NCBI RefSeq assembly: GCF_932274485.2
Contig: NC_065882.2
Span: forward strand, 76,720,767 to 76,784,766
DNA length: 64,000 nt
Reading direction: 5' to 3'
Source of the DNA: Patella vulgata
Lineage: Eukaryota > Mollusca > Gastropoda > Patellidae
Shown: piece after piece, positions 22,480 through 33,819 of the stretch
How positions within the stretch are numbered: position 1 is the stretch's first letter
Layout: each line of letters begins with the position of its first letter
Position numbers and translations under genes: made by a program
Notes under the pieces: generated by a model
The model's database searches: none
What the model saw: the letters and a program-made list of their open reading frames with translations, nothing else
What the model was told of the DNA's origin: nothing

Positions 22480-22628
22480 GCTTTCTCCGGGTCGTCCGGT
22501 TTCCTCCCACTGCTAAAGACCCCTACGCGCAAGCGAATCATTGAAATAAAATTGAACCATGTGTTAGTCCCGTAATGGCCTGGTTTGTGTCGAGTGGACG
22601 TTAAACCCCATATCTCTCTGTATCTCTC
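22480..22628 (+). mobile_element. SINE-B, truncated at the central domain
   Basis: Starts TTTCTCCGGGTCGTCCGGTT and continues through GACCCCTACGCGCAAGCGAA to GTGGACGTTAAACCCC and CT-rich tail. Confidence 0.9.
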
Positions 22629-23038
22629 AAATCCATATTATATGACGTATATTGGTAATTAATGAAAGTCACTATTGTAGTTAAAGAGGTTAATTAATAT
22701 GATAATAACCACGCACATGCCAGAAATCTCAAATTAACTTTATTAAAACCATCTGTGGGCATGTATATACATGTTAACTACTATTAATTTACATACATGT
22801 AAATATCATTCATGCTTACATATATTATTTCTGTATTTCATTAAGACTTACATATATTATTTTTGTATTTAGTTTCAACTTCTCCCTGTTCTTTCAAGAA
22901 TATAATTTACCAATCAATTCTCATCTATGTGAGAATTTCACATAGTTTTTATGTTATCCCCCACCCCACCCCCTCCAGCGTTTTGTTTCTTCACCTGTTG
23001 GTTTATTCACATGTTTGCGTATTCACCTGTTGCTTTGT
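22629..23038. other. No recognisable feature
   Basis: AT-rich non-coding sequence with a C-rich stretch near 22960. Confidence 0.4.
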
Positions 23039-23375
23039 TTAAAGGGACAATAACACTCTTGCTTGCTTGAAAGCTCCAGAAAATAAATAATATCTCTATC
23101 TAAGTACTAGATGTTTAAGTGTCCTACCTGTTGTGTAAATTATCCATTACATCCTATTTTACTTGTCCAGAGGGTTCGAAAATATTTTTAAATCGAAGTT
23201 TCATTTGAAAAGGTTTACGTTAGACGTTTCAAACCATTATGTTGAATTTTTCAAATTTTTAAAATAAGGTGTGTTAAGATGAAATTTGTATCATCAATTA
23301 ATTGAAATAGTCTAAAATAGTCTAAAGATTGGGACATATTATTCAGTTTCAACAAGAGTGGTATTGACCCTTTAA
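23039..23375. mobile_element. TTAA-flanked MITE, family P3
   Basis: Left end TTAAAGGGACAATAACACTC and right end GAGTGGTATTGACCCTTTAA are near-perfect inverse copies (about 26 bp including CTTG), each bordered by TTAA. 337 bp, AT-rich, non-coding. One copy in this window. Confidence 0.8.
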
Positions 23376-23458
23376 AGGCGTACCTGTTGGTTTTCCATGT
23401 TGTCTATCAATTTATTCATTTTTATATTCTTTTGATTGTTTTTCAACCTATTTGTTAA

Positions 23459-23811
23459 TTAAAGATACATTATGGGCTATTAGATTAAGAGCTGACAGTT
23501 CTCACTATAATAGTTAAAAACTAGATAATGTAAAGGCAATTTGGTGAAAATTTCAGTCAAATTGATTCACTCTGAACCCAGAATTTAGCGAATGAATTTT
23601 GGCCTAGCCTCGATCATCATTATTAAAGTCTCGATTATCTAGTTTTTGATTTAATTACCATTCAACGTTATGCAACACATAGGATTCTAATCCGGTAAAT
23701 ATCGCAGGCTAGCGATAGCATCGAGAGTAGATTATGGTCTGGATAAATTAATAAACGCCTAAAGAAAAACGTTCAATTGGCAAATTTAGCTCTTGCTTCA
23801 TGTATGTTTAA
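23459..23811. mobile_element. TTAA-flanked MITE, family P1
   Basis: Starts TTAAAGATACATTATGGGC and ends TTCATGTATGTTTAA, with the usual P1 internal words. About 45 bp shorter than the 4695 copy. Confidence 0.85.
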
Positions 23812-23829
23812 CTATTAATTTATTTATTC

Positions 23830-24530
23830 ACCATGTTTGTTTGTCCACCATGTTTGTTTGTCCACCATGTTTGTTTGTTTATTTGTCTGTTAATTCAGCT
23901 GGTTCTTAAACATTTTTTTTTTTATCCAATTGTTGTTTTTTTTCCTTTGTTTGTCTGTTCATTTTCCTTTGTTTTCCTTTGTTTATCTGTTTGTTTATCT
24001 GTTTATTTCCTTTTGTTTATCTGTTTGTTTATTTTTCTGTTAATTCAGCTGTTTCTTAAACCTTTATTTTTATCCATTTGGGTTTTTTTCCCCTTTGTTT
24101 GTCTGTTTATTTTCCTTTGTTTTTCTTTGTTTATCTGTTTATTTCCTTTGTTTATCTGTTTATTTCCTTTGTTTATCTGTTTGTTTTCCTTTGTTTATCT
24201 GTTTGTTTTCCTTTGTTTATCTGTGTGTTTGTCTGTTTGTTTTCCTTTGTTTATCTGTTTGTTTTCCTTTGTTTATCTGTGTGTTTATCTGTTTGTTTTC
24301 CTTTGTTTATCTGTTTGTTTTCCTTTGTTTTTCTGTTTGTTTTCCTTTGTTTGTTTGTTTGTTTTCCTTTGTTTATCTGTTTGTTTTCCTTTGATTATCT
24401 GTTTATTCCATTTGTTTATCTGTTTGTTTATCTGTTTATTTTCCTGTGTTTATTTCATTTGTTTATCTGGTTGTTTTCCTTTGGTTATCTGTTTGATTTC
24501 CTTTGGTGATCTGATTGCTCTTATTCTGTG
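23830..24530. repeat. Long T-rich tandem repeat (CCTTTGTTTATCTGTTTGTT)
   Basis: About 700 bp of CCTTTGTTTATCTGTTTGTT-like units, with a preceding TTTGTTTGTCCACCATG triplication at 23832-23875. Strong pyrimidine skew on the + strand. Open frames in all three + frames (Phe/Leu/Cys-rich) are side-effects of the repeat. Confidence 0.9.
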
Positions 24531-24857
24531 AGCTTTTGACAAGAGCCGTTACTGATTTGTTTACCTATTTCACTTACTTATTTATGTTTATTTTATCGAT
24601 TTCATTGATCTCCTTTACGTGGACAAAACTTGTAAATAAATAATACAGTACAGGAAACCTAAAATATGATCAAACAACACAGCGCAATCCTATAAAAGCG
24701 CAGAATAATGAAACATAGATCAAAGGCAGACCATTTATTCATATTTTTGATTAAGGCGCTGCTTGCTTCAATAACAATATTTCATTGCATATTATTGTTT
24801 CATTGCATATTATTGGTTCCGTCATCCGAGCATTCTTCGGTATTTTCCGTGGTGGTG

Positions 24858-25107
24858 CCATTTGTGAGTGATGCAGGACGGAGGGTCTGGCAAGATACAG
24901 CGTCTAATCGTTCGGTGGGACGACGAACTGAGGTCCCGTGTATATAACAGAATCCTTGACAGTTGGAATTAGAAATAAGAGTATATAGGGCGTGGCACCT
25001 CTACCCGGGAACTATGTCTTCACATAACATTACATAGCGTATGCCCATCTTAATTATTTCAGTTGGTGCCGAAAAGTAGGACGTTAAACCCAATTTCATT
25101 TCATATA
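24858..25107 (+). mobile_element. SINE-A, head-truncated and diverged
   Basis: GTGATGCAGGACGGAGGGTC, ACTGAGGTCCCGTGTATA, GACAGTTGGAATTAGAAATA and the terminus AGTAGGACGTTAAACCC with ATTTC units. Confidence 0.85.
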
Positions 25108-25621
25108 TTACGTTAGTGTTTGCAACACCTCTTCATAATTAGAAAATCTTTGTTGTTTAGCAATGATAGCAAGGGTGGATCCAGAGACAATGAATGGGGG
25201 GGTGGGGGGCACGAAAGACAAAGCCGCATAACGGTGGTGTGGTCTGGGTGGCCTTCCCCTGAAAATTTCTAAAATTAGAAACCCGGAAAGGCCATTTCCA
25301 GTGATCTGAGACAATTTTCCGGTTTTAAAGTGCCCCACCCTGGATCCTGATAGGGGTAAGGGGCGTGCACCGGGAGCGCCCCAACTACAACCACCCTTGA
25401 ATAGGACTGTATACATGTATGACCTCGGGAAAAATATATACTATACCAAGTGAACCAAAGCGAACCCCCCCCCCCCCCGAACAAGTCAGTAGCCCCCCCC
25501 CCCCCAACACACACACACGGCCCCGACCAAATCAGTAGGAATTATAGAGAGGACAGAACAATCTAGCATCCCCAGATGTACAATCACACAGCACACAACA
25601 TATTTACATCCATGCTACAAA
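25108..25621. other. Unassigned, with GGATCCAG-like end and long C runs
   Basis: GGTGGATCCAGAGACAATG followed by G runs near 25172-25210 resembles the element end at 184. C runs at 25466-25479 and 25492-25505 flank AACAAGTCAGTAG. Possibly a diverged copy of that element; its right end was not found. Confidence 0.4.
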
Positions 25622-25873
25622 GAGGGGTTGAATGGCCGAATGGTTAGCGCGGGCGCATTGTATCATAAGGTCTGTCATTGAGTCAAATGTCGTGGTTTCA
25701 ATTCCCCGGTTGTACGTGACAAGGAGTAGGGCCGCCTGTCCAACCTCGTAGGTTTTCTCCGGCTACTCCGGTTTCCTCCCACTGCTAAAGACTCCTACAC
25801 GCAAGCGAACGATTGAAATAAAAATAAACCATATGTTAGTCCCGAAATGTCCTTGTTTGTGTCGAGTACCCCC

Positions 25874-25916
<43 letters not shown>

Positions 25917-25918
25917 CA
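25622..25918 (+). mobile_element. SINE-B, full length
   Basis: Head GGTTGAATGGCCGAATGGTT with A-box-like sequence, B-box-like GGTTTCAATTCCCC, central domain (GTTTTCTCCGGCTACTCCGG), body and long CT tail. The terminal GACGTTAAACCCC words are replaced by a C run in this copy. Confidence 0.92.
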
Positions 25919-26309
25919 TTTACTAGTGTAGGTGGATCACGCATGCTCAAATCAATAAACATAATTAGAGATCAATAGGTCTACATTCTTATATCTAGTA
26001 AATTATTGATTACATCTATGGTGACTGGACTTTAAATGAATAAATAATGGTGATTTCGTGGCCTTTAAAAGCTCGTTGGAACAAAACCGAAAGCGAGCAG
26101 CTTGTTACTTTTGATTTTAGCAAAATGTGAATGCTCACGGAAATCAAACTACAAAACCAGTCTGGAATGTCGACAATAGACTCGTTAATTTCATATTCAC
26201 ATATTATAATTATATGTTGGCAAAAAAAACCCTCAGATTTGTGACGTGTTTGGAATACGTAATGTATAGTTTTCGCACCGTGACGTAATGTGGGATTAGG
26301 TTTCATACG
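25919..26309. other. No recognisable feature
   Basis: AT-rich non-coding sequence between SINEs. Confidence 0.4.
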
Positions 26310-26453
26310 CCGAAGAACCCCTGGTAGAGTAGGCGGAAGCGCCAGTGTACAGGCAAATTTTCCCCCAAAGCACACTGCATGGTGTATGCCTGTCTTATAT
26401 CTTTAGCCTGGTTGGTACAAAAAAATAGGACGTTAAACCCCATTTCATTTCAT
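26310..26453 (+). mobile_element. SINE-A 3' fragment
   Basis: AGAGTAGGCGGAAGCGCCAG, CAAAGCACACTGCATGGTG and AATAGGACGTTAAACCCC with ATTTC units. Confidence 0.8.
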
Positions 26454-26549
26454 TGCCATATTTTAATTGTATAACAGCGTGTAAACCCAAGTACAATAAA
26501 ACACACAATTGTCCTGTTTCATTTTGTCCTTCGTACATTTTCATTTACG

Positions 26550-26894
26550 GAGCCGTGTCGGCTCAGTGAATACGACGTTGGCTCACTAACTTGGAGGTCC
26601 TGTGTTCATCAGGCTTTTTCCGGCGAGAAAACGCCCCTTGTCAGTGGTGCGGGATGGAGGGCCAGGCAATGGACAACGTAGTCTTTCGGATGGGACGATA
26701 AATCGGTGTCCCGTGTACACATTGCGTGCACGTAAAAGATCCATTGGCAGTTGGAATTCGATATAAGAGTAGGCCGCAGAGCCGATATACGGGCAAAATT
26801 TTCCCTCATAGCGCGCTATATGGCGTATGCTCGTCTTTGTTATCCCAGTCGAAGCAGAACAGTAGAACGTTACACCCCATTCATCCATGCATTC
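26550..26894 (+). mobile_element. SINE-A, near full length
   Basis: Head GAGCCGTGTCGGCTCAGTGA, body GGATGGAGGGCCAGGCAATG and AGTTGGAATTCGATATAAG, terminus AACGTTACACCCCATTC with a degraded tail. Confidence 0.88.
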
Positions 26895-27433
26895 ATTTTT
26901 ATTTACCGAGCGAAACTATGCCTTGGTCGGCCCATCCTTTTTAAAAGGCAATAACAAGACATTTTTATTTATTTTTTTTATGAATGACATGTACAATGCC
27001 TTTGTTGTGTTATTGGATATGACATGAATTCAGTGAGAAAACATTCTGATGTGACATTTTAAAAAATACACGATTTTTAAATCTTCAGAACATGTGATGC
27101 AAGTAGACAGCCGTGGTTATTATGCGAATGTATTTGATGCACTTGAAATGTCAAAAAATGTGACGCTTCGGTGAAATTGCATTATGGAAACTTTTGAAGG
27201 TGAATAATAAGGATGGGTTGCCCTTATTATGAAATACAGTGTATCTTAAAGGGTAAAGAATTCGGTGATTATTTTTTTTTTTTTTTTATATAAACAATAT
27301 TTTTATTCAGAATGTCTGAATGGGATTTAGGGAACAGGCTTAGCCTATGTAAAACCCCTTAAAGATACATTCTCACGAAAGTATTTATCGAGTGGCTATT
27401 TCCAATAACAGTATGACAAATTAGATATATGGA
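26895..27433. other. No recognisable feature
   Basis: AT-rich non-coding sequence with a poly-T run near 27272-27290. TTAAAGATACATTCTC at 27359 resembles a P1-type end but no partner was found. Confidence 0.4.
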
Positions 27434-27795
27434 GGAGCCACGGTGGCTAAGTGGGTAAGAAGCTGGCTCGCTAGCCTGGAGGTCACGTGTTCGATCACTG
27501 CATTGGCCGAGAAAGTTCATCAAGATTTTCCGACGTGGTTTCTCCTTGTCAGTGATGCAGGACGGAGGGTCTGACAAGGAAAGCGGTTTAGTCATTCGGA
27601 TGGGAGGAAAACCCGAGGTCCCGTGTATACATTGGCGTGCACGTAAAAGATCCATTGGCAGTTCGATTTCGACAAAAGAGTAGGCCATAGTGCCACTGCC
27701 GGGCAAAATTTTCCTTATAGCACGCTGTATGGCGTATGCCCGTTTTCATTATCCCAGTCGGAGCAAACGGAAATTAAACCCCATTTCATTTCGGT
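27434..27795 (+). mobile_element. SINE-A, full length, with target duplication
   Basis: Head CCACGGTGGCTAAGTGGGTA, B-box-like GTGTTCGATCACTGC, complete body, terminus AAATTAAACCCCATTTC. ATATATGGA flanks it on both sides (27425-27433 and 27796-27804). Confidence 0.92.
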
Positions 27796-28218
27796 ATATA
27801 TGGAAAGTATAGACACCCAATCGTACTAGAAAAATACTGGATTACCTAAAAAAAAATTTAAAAAAACACCCATGGGGCAAGCACTGGGCACGGCTTATCC
27901 TCAATAATTTACAAATTTGAAATTTGTGTACATTAGTTTAAAATTTGTCCCGGAGACAAGCATTTCGGCTCCCTACCCACTCGCCACTCCCACAACAATA
28001 TGAATTTCGTTCCGGTGGCGATGATTAGCTACTAATATTATATCATTAAAAAAGAAAAAAAAATGACCGATTTCATGATTGATTAATGCAGAAATAAATG
28101 TTAACGTAATTTGACTGGTTGGTTATTTTCATGGCTAAGTTATTAGCCTGAAGCAGTATCGTGTCCTGCATAACCTATATCGCACTTAAAAATAACTCAT
28201 TATTACGATTTCATATCT
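27796..28218. other. No recognisable feature
   Basis: Non-coding, AT-rich. Confidence 0.4.
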
Positions 28219-28722
28219 TTAAAGGAGCTAAATCGCTAATATTTGGACCTAGAAATGGACACAAATGGGTCGCAACGCATGTAATATGAATGTATATAAA
28301 CTGATTTACATTTAATTGTTTCTGTTTCTACTGTAATTTCTAATCAGTTATGTTCGGCGAAATACGTAAGAAGTCTCAATTGAATGACAACCTTTAGTGT
28401 CTGGTTATTCCAGTCTACACCGATGGTATTTATTGCGCATGTTTTCCAGATAAGAATATAGCGTCACCATTTGACATGACTTGTTGAATATGTTTAGCCT
28501 CTTTCTTTGAGTCCCTTGTCCCAAATGGCGCTGAAACACATTATGGTACATGATTCGTGTACCAACGGTAAAATGTTTATTTTGTCTTGAATATTGGATA
28601 TCAGAAACCCATCTTTTCCCGGTAAGATCACAAGACCAATGTTAATTTGAATTGACAAATAATTCGTGTTTTTAAAGTCGAAGATTTTTGATGATATTGA
28701 ATTAGAGACTTAGCTACTTTAA
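28219..28722 (+). mobile_element. TTAA-flanked MITE, family P2
   Basis: Left end TTAAAGGAGCTAAATCGCTA and right end TTAGAGACTTAGCTACTTTA+A are inverse copies over about 22 bp, bordered by TTAA. 504 bp, the longest P2 copy here. Inside are GGGTCGCAACGCATGTAATA and CCATCTTTTCCCGGTAAGAT, both shared with the copy at 39341. Confidence 0.85.
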
Positions 28723-29014
28723 TAAGTAATACCATACCAGTAAATGACATTCTATTAAAAACTTATATTTGAAGCCATATATTTTTTATTGACCTAAACG
28801 ATGGCAGGGATATTATGCCTATAGGCCTATAACCTATTCTACAAATTGCTCAGTAACGGTGTGCCGGAACTGTGACAGTAGCCTACATATGTTTTGTTAA
28901 TGGCAGTTACCTAGACCGTCTTTGTTTTCCTTGTTATGTAGGCTATGTATAGGCCTACGTCACTGATTTTGGCGGTTGCATCATGGTTGCATTCATGACG
29001 CCTAATTCTAGTTG
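28723..29014. other. No recognisable feature
   Basis: Non-coding sequence between two DNA elements. Confidence 0.4.
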
Positions 29015-29230
29015 TTAAAGGGCAGCTCAATTTTTGTCAAGGTCGCTGAGATGTAATTTGGTTAGGGGACATGATTGTTGGCGAGATTGTAGGTTTAGGT
29101 TAGGGTAAGCTAGCTCTAGGTCCAGGGTTAGGGTTAGGGTTAGGGTTGGGATTAGTACTAGTAGCGCTAGCCCTGTTCACATCTCGTAATCACTATGACG
29201 AACAATTGTGCTGGCCTTATGATTTAGCAC
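29015..29230 (+). mobile_element. Palindromic element with TTAGGG core, family T
   Basis: TTAAAGGGCAGCTCAATTTT and GTCGCTGAGATGTAAT at the left; CACATCTCGTAATC and TTGTGCTGGCCTTAT at the right. The core CCAGGGTTAGGGTTAGGGTT plus AGGGTTGGG at 29127-29152 contains four telomere-type units. Confidence 0.78.
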
Positions 29231-30060
29231 TAACCATTAATAACAGTCCTTGGGTTCTGTGATAAACTTGTTTTGGTGACGGGCTGAGGAAACATGTATT
29301 TGACCCTAGAAGGTCGCATAGAGGGTGTTGTCAATAACAGGGGCTCTGATTGGTCCACTTGGCATACCTAGCCGACAACGGGGCTGTTCTATTATCTCGT
29401 CTCACGCCCCAGGAAAAACATAAGTTTGTCTATGTATTTAATGCTTCTACGATACACCTACAAGTATACTCGTGTTTTATAATATATACATAGATCACAC
29501 CATGTTACCATAGCGACGACCATGAATGAAAAACGTCACCATGTCATAGTCGTTGTTAACCAGTTGCACCGATCAGTAGTCAGTTTGAACTGGATAATTT
29601 AGAGTGAGAATTTTAGTAATACATTAACCCAATATAAATATTAACGTAGTGACGTACTATGAGTACATAGTATATTTTAGGAACGCCTCTTGTGAGCGAG
29701 CGAATTGCCGTTACATGCTCGAAGGTTTGACATATATAGGCCCGAAGGGATTGTATAATGATACTGGTCGTAAGAAATACATTCTGATGAATAGGTCACG
29801 TTAAAACTTGAAAGGAAACCAAAATAGCTGATGTTATAAATGAAAACTCCAATAAATCCAATGAATGAAAGAATATGTTTACATTTTTCTCCATGACGGC
29901 TGTCATAGAGAAACCAATATTACACAGAAATTCTATGACGGTATTATAACTTTTTTTTTCATCAGCGGTATGCCATAATAATAATAATATGACAATTGTA
30001 GGCATATCGGCCTACGTTGTCGGGTCCGATCTTACAGAGTTATGTAAAGTAACCATGAAT
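29231..30060. other. No recognisable gene
   Basis: Non-coding. A 69-residue reverse frame at 29796-30005 begins with a hydrophobic stretch but has no exon signals or domain. Confidence 0.35.
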
Positions 30061-30116
30061 ACAGAGTTATGTAATATAACAATGTAATTATATTGTAATG
30101 TAACAGTGATGTAACA

Positions 30117-30575
30117 ATGTATTCACAGAGTGATATTACAATGTATTCACAGAGTAGTGTAACAATGTATTCACAGAGTAATGTAACAATGTATTCACAG
30201 AGTAATGTAACAATGTATTCACAGAGTAATGTAACAATGTATTCACAGAGTGATATTTCAATGTATTCACAGAGTAGTGTAACAATGTATTCACAGAGTA
30301 ATGTAACAATGTATTCACAGAGTAGTGTAACAATGTATTCACAGAGTAATGTAACAATGTATTCACAGAGTAATGTAACAATGTATTCACAGAGTGATAT
30401 TACAATGTATTCACAGAGTAGTGTAACAATGTATTCACAGAGTAATGTAACAATGTATTCACAGAGTAGTGTAACAATGTATTCACAGAGTAATGTAACA
30501 ATGTATTCACAGAGTAGTGTAACAATGTATTCACAGAGTAGTGTAACAATGTATTCACAGAGTAGTGTAATGTGC
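30117..30575. repeat. 24-bp minisatellite with higher-order pattern, 19 units
   Basis: Unit ATGTATTCACAGAGTARTGT+AACA. Three variants differ at the AGT(AGTG/AATG/GATAT) site; call them S, N and D. Their order is D S N N N, D S N S N N, D S N S N S S S, so blocks starting with D recur. The period is divisible by three, so long frames open on both strands; these are by-products. Older degenerate units precede it from about 30030. Confidence 0.93.
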
Positions 30576-30673
30576 TTTTAGACCCAGTTTCGTTCGTCTC
30601 TGTCAAGGTTCGAATACAGCACAATTTGGTAAAGACCATACACTAAGAATATTAAAAACCTATACAGCTGTAT

Positions 30674-30895
30674 GAGAGAGAAATGGGTTTTAATGTCGAA
30701 TCGACACAAACTAGGTCATTTCGGGACTAACTATTCGTTTGGACCTAGGGTAAAGAAACCGGAGGACCTGGCAAAAACCCACGAGGTTAGGTAGGCAAAT
30801 ATATAGAAGCTTGGCATCGAAACCCCGCCACCTGACTCAATGACAGAACTTATAAATTAAAGAGAATGGACTAGACCATTCGGCCACGCACACCC
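30674..30895 (-). mobile_element. SINE-B, near full length, diverged
   Basis: AATGTCGAATCGACACAAAC, GTCATTTCGGGACTAACTA, AAACCGGAGGACCTGGC, TGACTCAATGACAGAAC and CCATTCGGCCACGCACACCC. Confidence 0.85.
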
Positions 30896-30968
30896 CTCTA
30901 CGATATAAAGGTGTCCAATGCAACTGATTCATATGACAGATATATATGCTGATTACTTAATCGGGTTT

Positions 30969-31326
30969 GGGGGCCACGGTGGCTAAGTGGGTAAGACGCT
31001 GGCTCGCTAGCCTGGAGGTCGCGGTTCGTTCCCTGCATTGGCCGAGAAATTTCATCGGGATTTTTTCCGATGTGGTGTCATCTTGTCAGTGGTGCAGGAT
31101 AGGGGGCCTGACAAGGACAGTTGTCTAGTCGTTCGGATGGGACGAAAAACCGAGGTCCCGTGTATACAATGGTGTGCACGTAACAGATCCCTTGGCAGTT
31201 GGAATTCGATATAAGAGTGGACCATAATGCCGCTTCCCGGTCAAAATTTCCCTGATAGCACACTGTATGACGTATGTCCGCCTTCATTAGCCCAGTTGGA
31301 AAAGAACAGTAGGACGTTAAACCCCA
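30969..31326 (+). mobile_element. SINE-A, full length, with target duplication
   Basis: Head GGGCCACGGTGGCTAAGTGG; all body segments present; terminus GTAGGACGTTAAACCCCA. TACTTAATCGGGTTT (30954-30968) and TACTTAGTTGGGTTT (31327-31341) are a 15-bp target duplication with two changes. It lacks an expanded ATTTC tail. Confidence 0.93.
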
Positions 31327-31419
31327 TACTTAGTTGGGTTTTTTCAAGCAGTGGAAACGCCAACATGGCCGGGATTGTATTTAACAGGCGGGAAAGATAT
31401 TATTAGTAACCCACGTGTG

Positions 31420-31525
31420 TTTACTTTATCAATATCCGTCCTCAATGTCTTTATTACATGATCAACTGTATTATCAATATCCGTCTTCAATATCTTTATT
31501 ACATGATCAACTCTATTTATAAAAT
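31420..31525. repeat. Tandem duplication of about 53 bp
   Basis: TTATCAATATCCGTCCTCAA through TATTACATGATCAACT is repeated immediately (TATCAATATCCGTCTTCAAT onward) with a few changes. Confidence 0.85.
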
Positions 31526-31527
31526 AA

Positions 31528-31798
31528 AATGAAATGGGGTTTAACGTCCTATGTTTTCTGTGTTGACTGGGCTAATAAAGACGTCCATATGCCTTGTATT
31601 GTCCTATAGTGGGGCATTTTGCCCGGACAGCGGCGCTATATATACTTTTATTTCGAATTCCAACGCCAATGTGTAGATGTAACCTCGTTTTTTCGTCCCA
31701 TCCGAACGACTATACGCTGCCCCTTGCCAGGTCCCTCGCCCTGCAACACTGACAACGGGGAACGACGCCAGAAAATCACGATGAACTTTCTCGGCCAA
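31528..31798 (-). mobile_element. SINE-A, head-truncated
   Basis: Reverse copy from AAATGGGGTTTAACGTCC to GATGAACTTTCTCGGCCAA with deletions in the middle. Confidence 0.88.
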
Positions 31799-32206
31799 AA
31801 CTACATCCTGATTGGGAGATTCTTATTGTTCGGGAATTTCCCCAAAATACCCATTTATATAAAGCGGCTATTGTGGACTCCGGACACAAAACCGGGCTAC
31901 AATTAGCATCTCCTTACATCCTGGTTAGCTGAAAGGAAAATAAATTAGGATTTAATAATTTAAAGGAAAGTAATATAAATAAGAAATTTTAAGGCGACGT
32001 CGTACTACCACGGTTTCCAACTGTATAAAATAAAATGAAATAAAATGGGGTTTAACGTCTTACTATCAACTGTATTTATAATATGATTATTTTATTAAAG
32101 TGACAATACAATTAGTGTAAACAGATTGCAACAAGGTAAATAAAGTTTTCCTTTTAATCTTTCTTGAATATCTGGATGACGGGAGAGGGGTGGGGCTGTG
32201 ATTCAG
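31799..32206. other. Unassigned, with SINE-A tail fragment near 32028-32064
   Basis: AAAATGGGGTTTAACGTCTT preceded by AAATA repeats at 32028-32064 is a bare SINE-A terminus. The rest is non-coding. Confidence 0.45.
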
Positions 32207-32330
32207 GATGGGGGGAAACAGGCGGACCCGGAGAAAACCGGCGATCAAACTCGTTGTTAGGTACAAGTTTGTAATTAAAACCACGCCACATGACTCAATG
32301 ACAGACCTGATCTAAACGACACGCACACAC
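32207..32330 (-). mobile_element. SINE-B fragment
   Basis: GGGGAAACAGGCGGACCCGG, AAAACCACGCCACATGACTC, AATGACAGACCTGAT. Head and central part only, diverged. Confidence 0.7.
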
Positions 32331-32396
32331 ACACACAGCAGGAAGCTCTGACAAGATTAATCTCTAGAGGTCTTGTAAACGGGTTAGTCCTAAATG

Positions 32397-32581
32397 TTAA
32401 GGCTAGCTTAATTTTTTGTCATAGGTCACGAGATGTAAACGGGGCCAGCGCTAATCCTAACCCTTACCCTGGACCTAACTCCAATGCTTACCCTAACCCT
32501 AACCTTCTATCTCGCCAACAATCACGTGCCCTAACCTTATTTACATCTCAGCGACCGTGACAAAATTTGAGCTGGCCTTAA
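32397..32581 (-). mobile_element. Palindromic element with CCCTAA core, family T
   Basis: TTAAGGCTAGCTTAATTTTT and GGTCACGAGATGTAAACG at the left; TTTACATCTCAGCGACCGTG and GAGCTGGCCTTAA at the right. The core carries CTTACCCTAACCCTAACC, the complement of TTAGGG repeats. TTAA at both borders. Confidence 0.8.
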
Positions 32582-32626
32582 CAAATAGATTTAGTCTTGT
32601 AAAGGAGCTCTCCATTGTAATCTGGA

Positions 32627-32628
<2 letters not shown>

Positions 32629-32691
<63 letters not shown>

Positions 32692-32806
32692 GGTTTAACG
32701 TCCACTCGACACAAACTAAGTCATTTCGGGACTAACACATGGTTCAATTTTATTTCAATAATTCGCTTGCGCGTAGGGGTCTTTAGCAATGGGAGGAAAC
32801 CGGACT
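32629..32806 (-). mobile_element. SINE-B, truncated at the central domain, long GA tail
   Basis: A GA run of about 56 bp, GATGGGGTTTAACGTCCACT, TTCGCTTGCGCGTAGGGGTC, stopping at GAGGAAACCGG. Confidence 0.92.
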
Positions 32807-33233
32807 GCCATTGTAATCTGGACTATAAATAACAGCGGCACTTGAAATCGTACAACAAGATATATGGCAGTCACGAATGGGCCGCTGTAACAGATGTTAG
32901 AATCACATCTAAAGGCAAGCCCATACCTTTCGATCTACCATCACCGTGATTAGCTTCCAGTCAATCGACTATTTTAATTTCTCACGACAAACCAAATCAA
33001 TATATTTCTTTTTTTATTTTAATTAACCTTTTGTCTGTCGACTGGAATTAAATTTTCAACAGAGGTATTTTTAATGGTTGACGGTCATGCAAGCTGTTTT
33101 GCAAGAGCCCACATTTTCTTCAGTTACCACTTGAAATTAGCAACCATGTGCATTGCATAAACAATTAACCAAAACTTTCGATAAAATGCTCGAATGAAAT
33201 TTAAACGAATCGAACACTAAAGCCACTAACCGA
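32807..33233. other. No recognisable feature
   Basis: Non-coding AT-rich sequence. Confidence 0.4.
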
Positions 33234-33512
33234 AAATGAAATGAAATACAATGGGGTTTAGCGTCCTACTGTTCTACTCCAACTGAGCTTATGAAGACTG
33301 GCATACACCATGCAGGTGCTATGAGGGAAATTTTGCCCCGGCAGCGGTGCTAAGGCTTCCTCTTATATCGAATTCCAACTGCCAAGGGATATTTTACCTG
33401 CACATCAATGTGTACACGGGACCTCGGTTTTCCGTTCCATCCGAAAGACTAGACAACTGTTCTTGTCAGGCCCACCGCCGTACACCACTGACAAGATGAA
33501 TTACGCCCGGGA
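33234..33512 (-). mobile_element. SINE-A, head-truncated
   Basis: Reverse copy from AATGAAATGAAATACAATGG to CACTGACAAGATGAATTACG. Confidence 0.9.
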
Positions 33513-33544
33513 TAAGCAATGTTCTATTCGTTTCCGCCTACTTT

Positions 33545-33688
33545 TCGTTAGATGGCCGATTGGTCAACTCAATTCTCCGGGTCCTCCGGTTTCCTCCCTC
33601 TGCTAAAGACCCCTACGCGCAAGCCAATTATTGAAATAAAATTGAACATGTTAGTCCCGAAATGACCTGGTTTGTGTTCAGTGGACGT

Positions 33689-33718
<30 letters not shown>
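33545..33718 (+). mobile_element. SINE-B with internal deletion
   Basis: A short head remnant (GATGGCCGATTGGTCAACTC) is joined directly to the central domain (TCTCCGGGTCCTCCGGTTTC), followed by the normal body and CT tail. Confidence 0.85.
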
Positions 33719-33721
<3 letters not shown>

Positions 33722-33819
33722 CAATGCGACCAAAATATGAATTTAATGAATATTCCACAATGTGGTCATAATGTAATAGTCATACATATTTCGTAATTTG
33801 ACAATAATTTCGTATAGTA

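Noticed and set aside
23833-24531. Long Phe/Leu/Cys-rich open frames resembling membrane protein
   Set aside because: All three + frames are open because the DNA is a T-rich tandem repeat without stop codons. There is no domain or exon structure.
29127-29152. True telomere or chromosome-fusion scar
   Set aside because: The TTAGGG units are few and occur at the same place in four copies of a palindromic repeat, so a mobile-element origin explains them better.
30117-30575. CRISPR-like array
   Set aside because: The units are contiguous without spacers, and the surroundings are eukaryotic.
30117-30581. 154-residue MYSQSxVT repeat protein
   Set aside because: The 24-bp satellite has a period divisible by three and lacks stops on both strands; the frame has no unique sequence before or after it.
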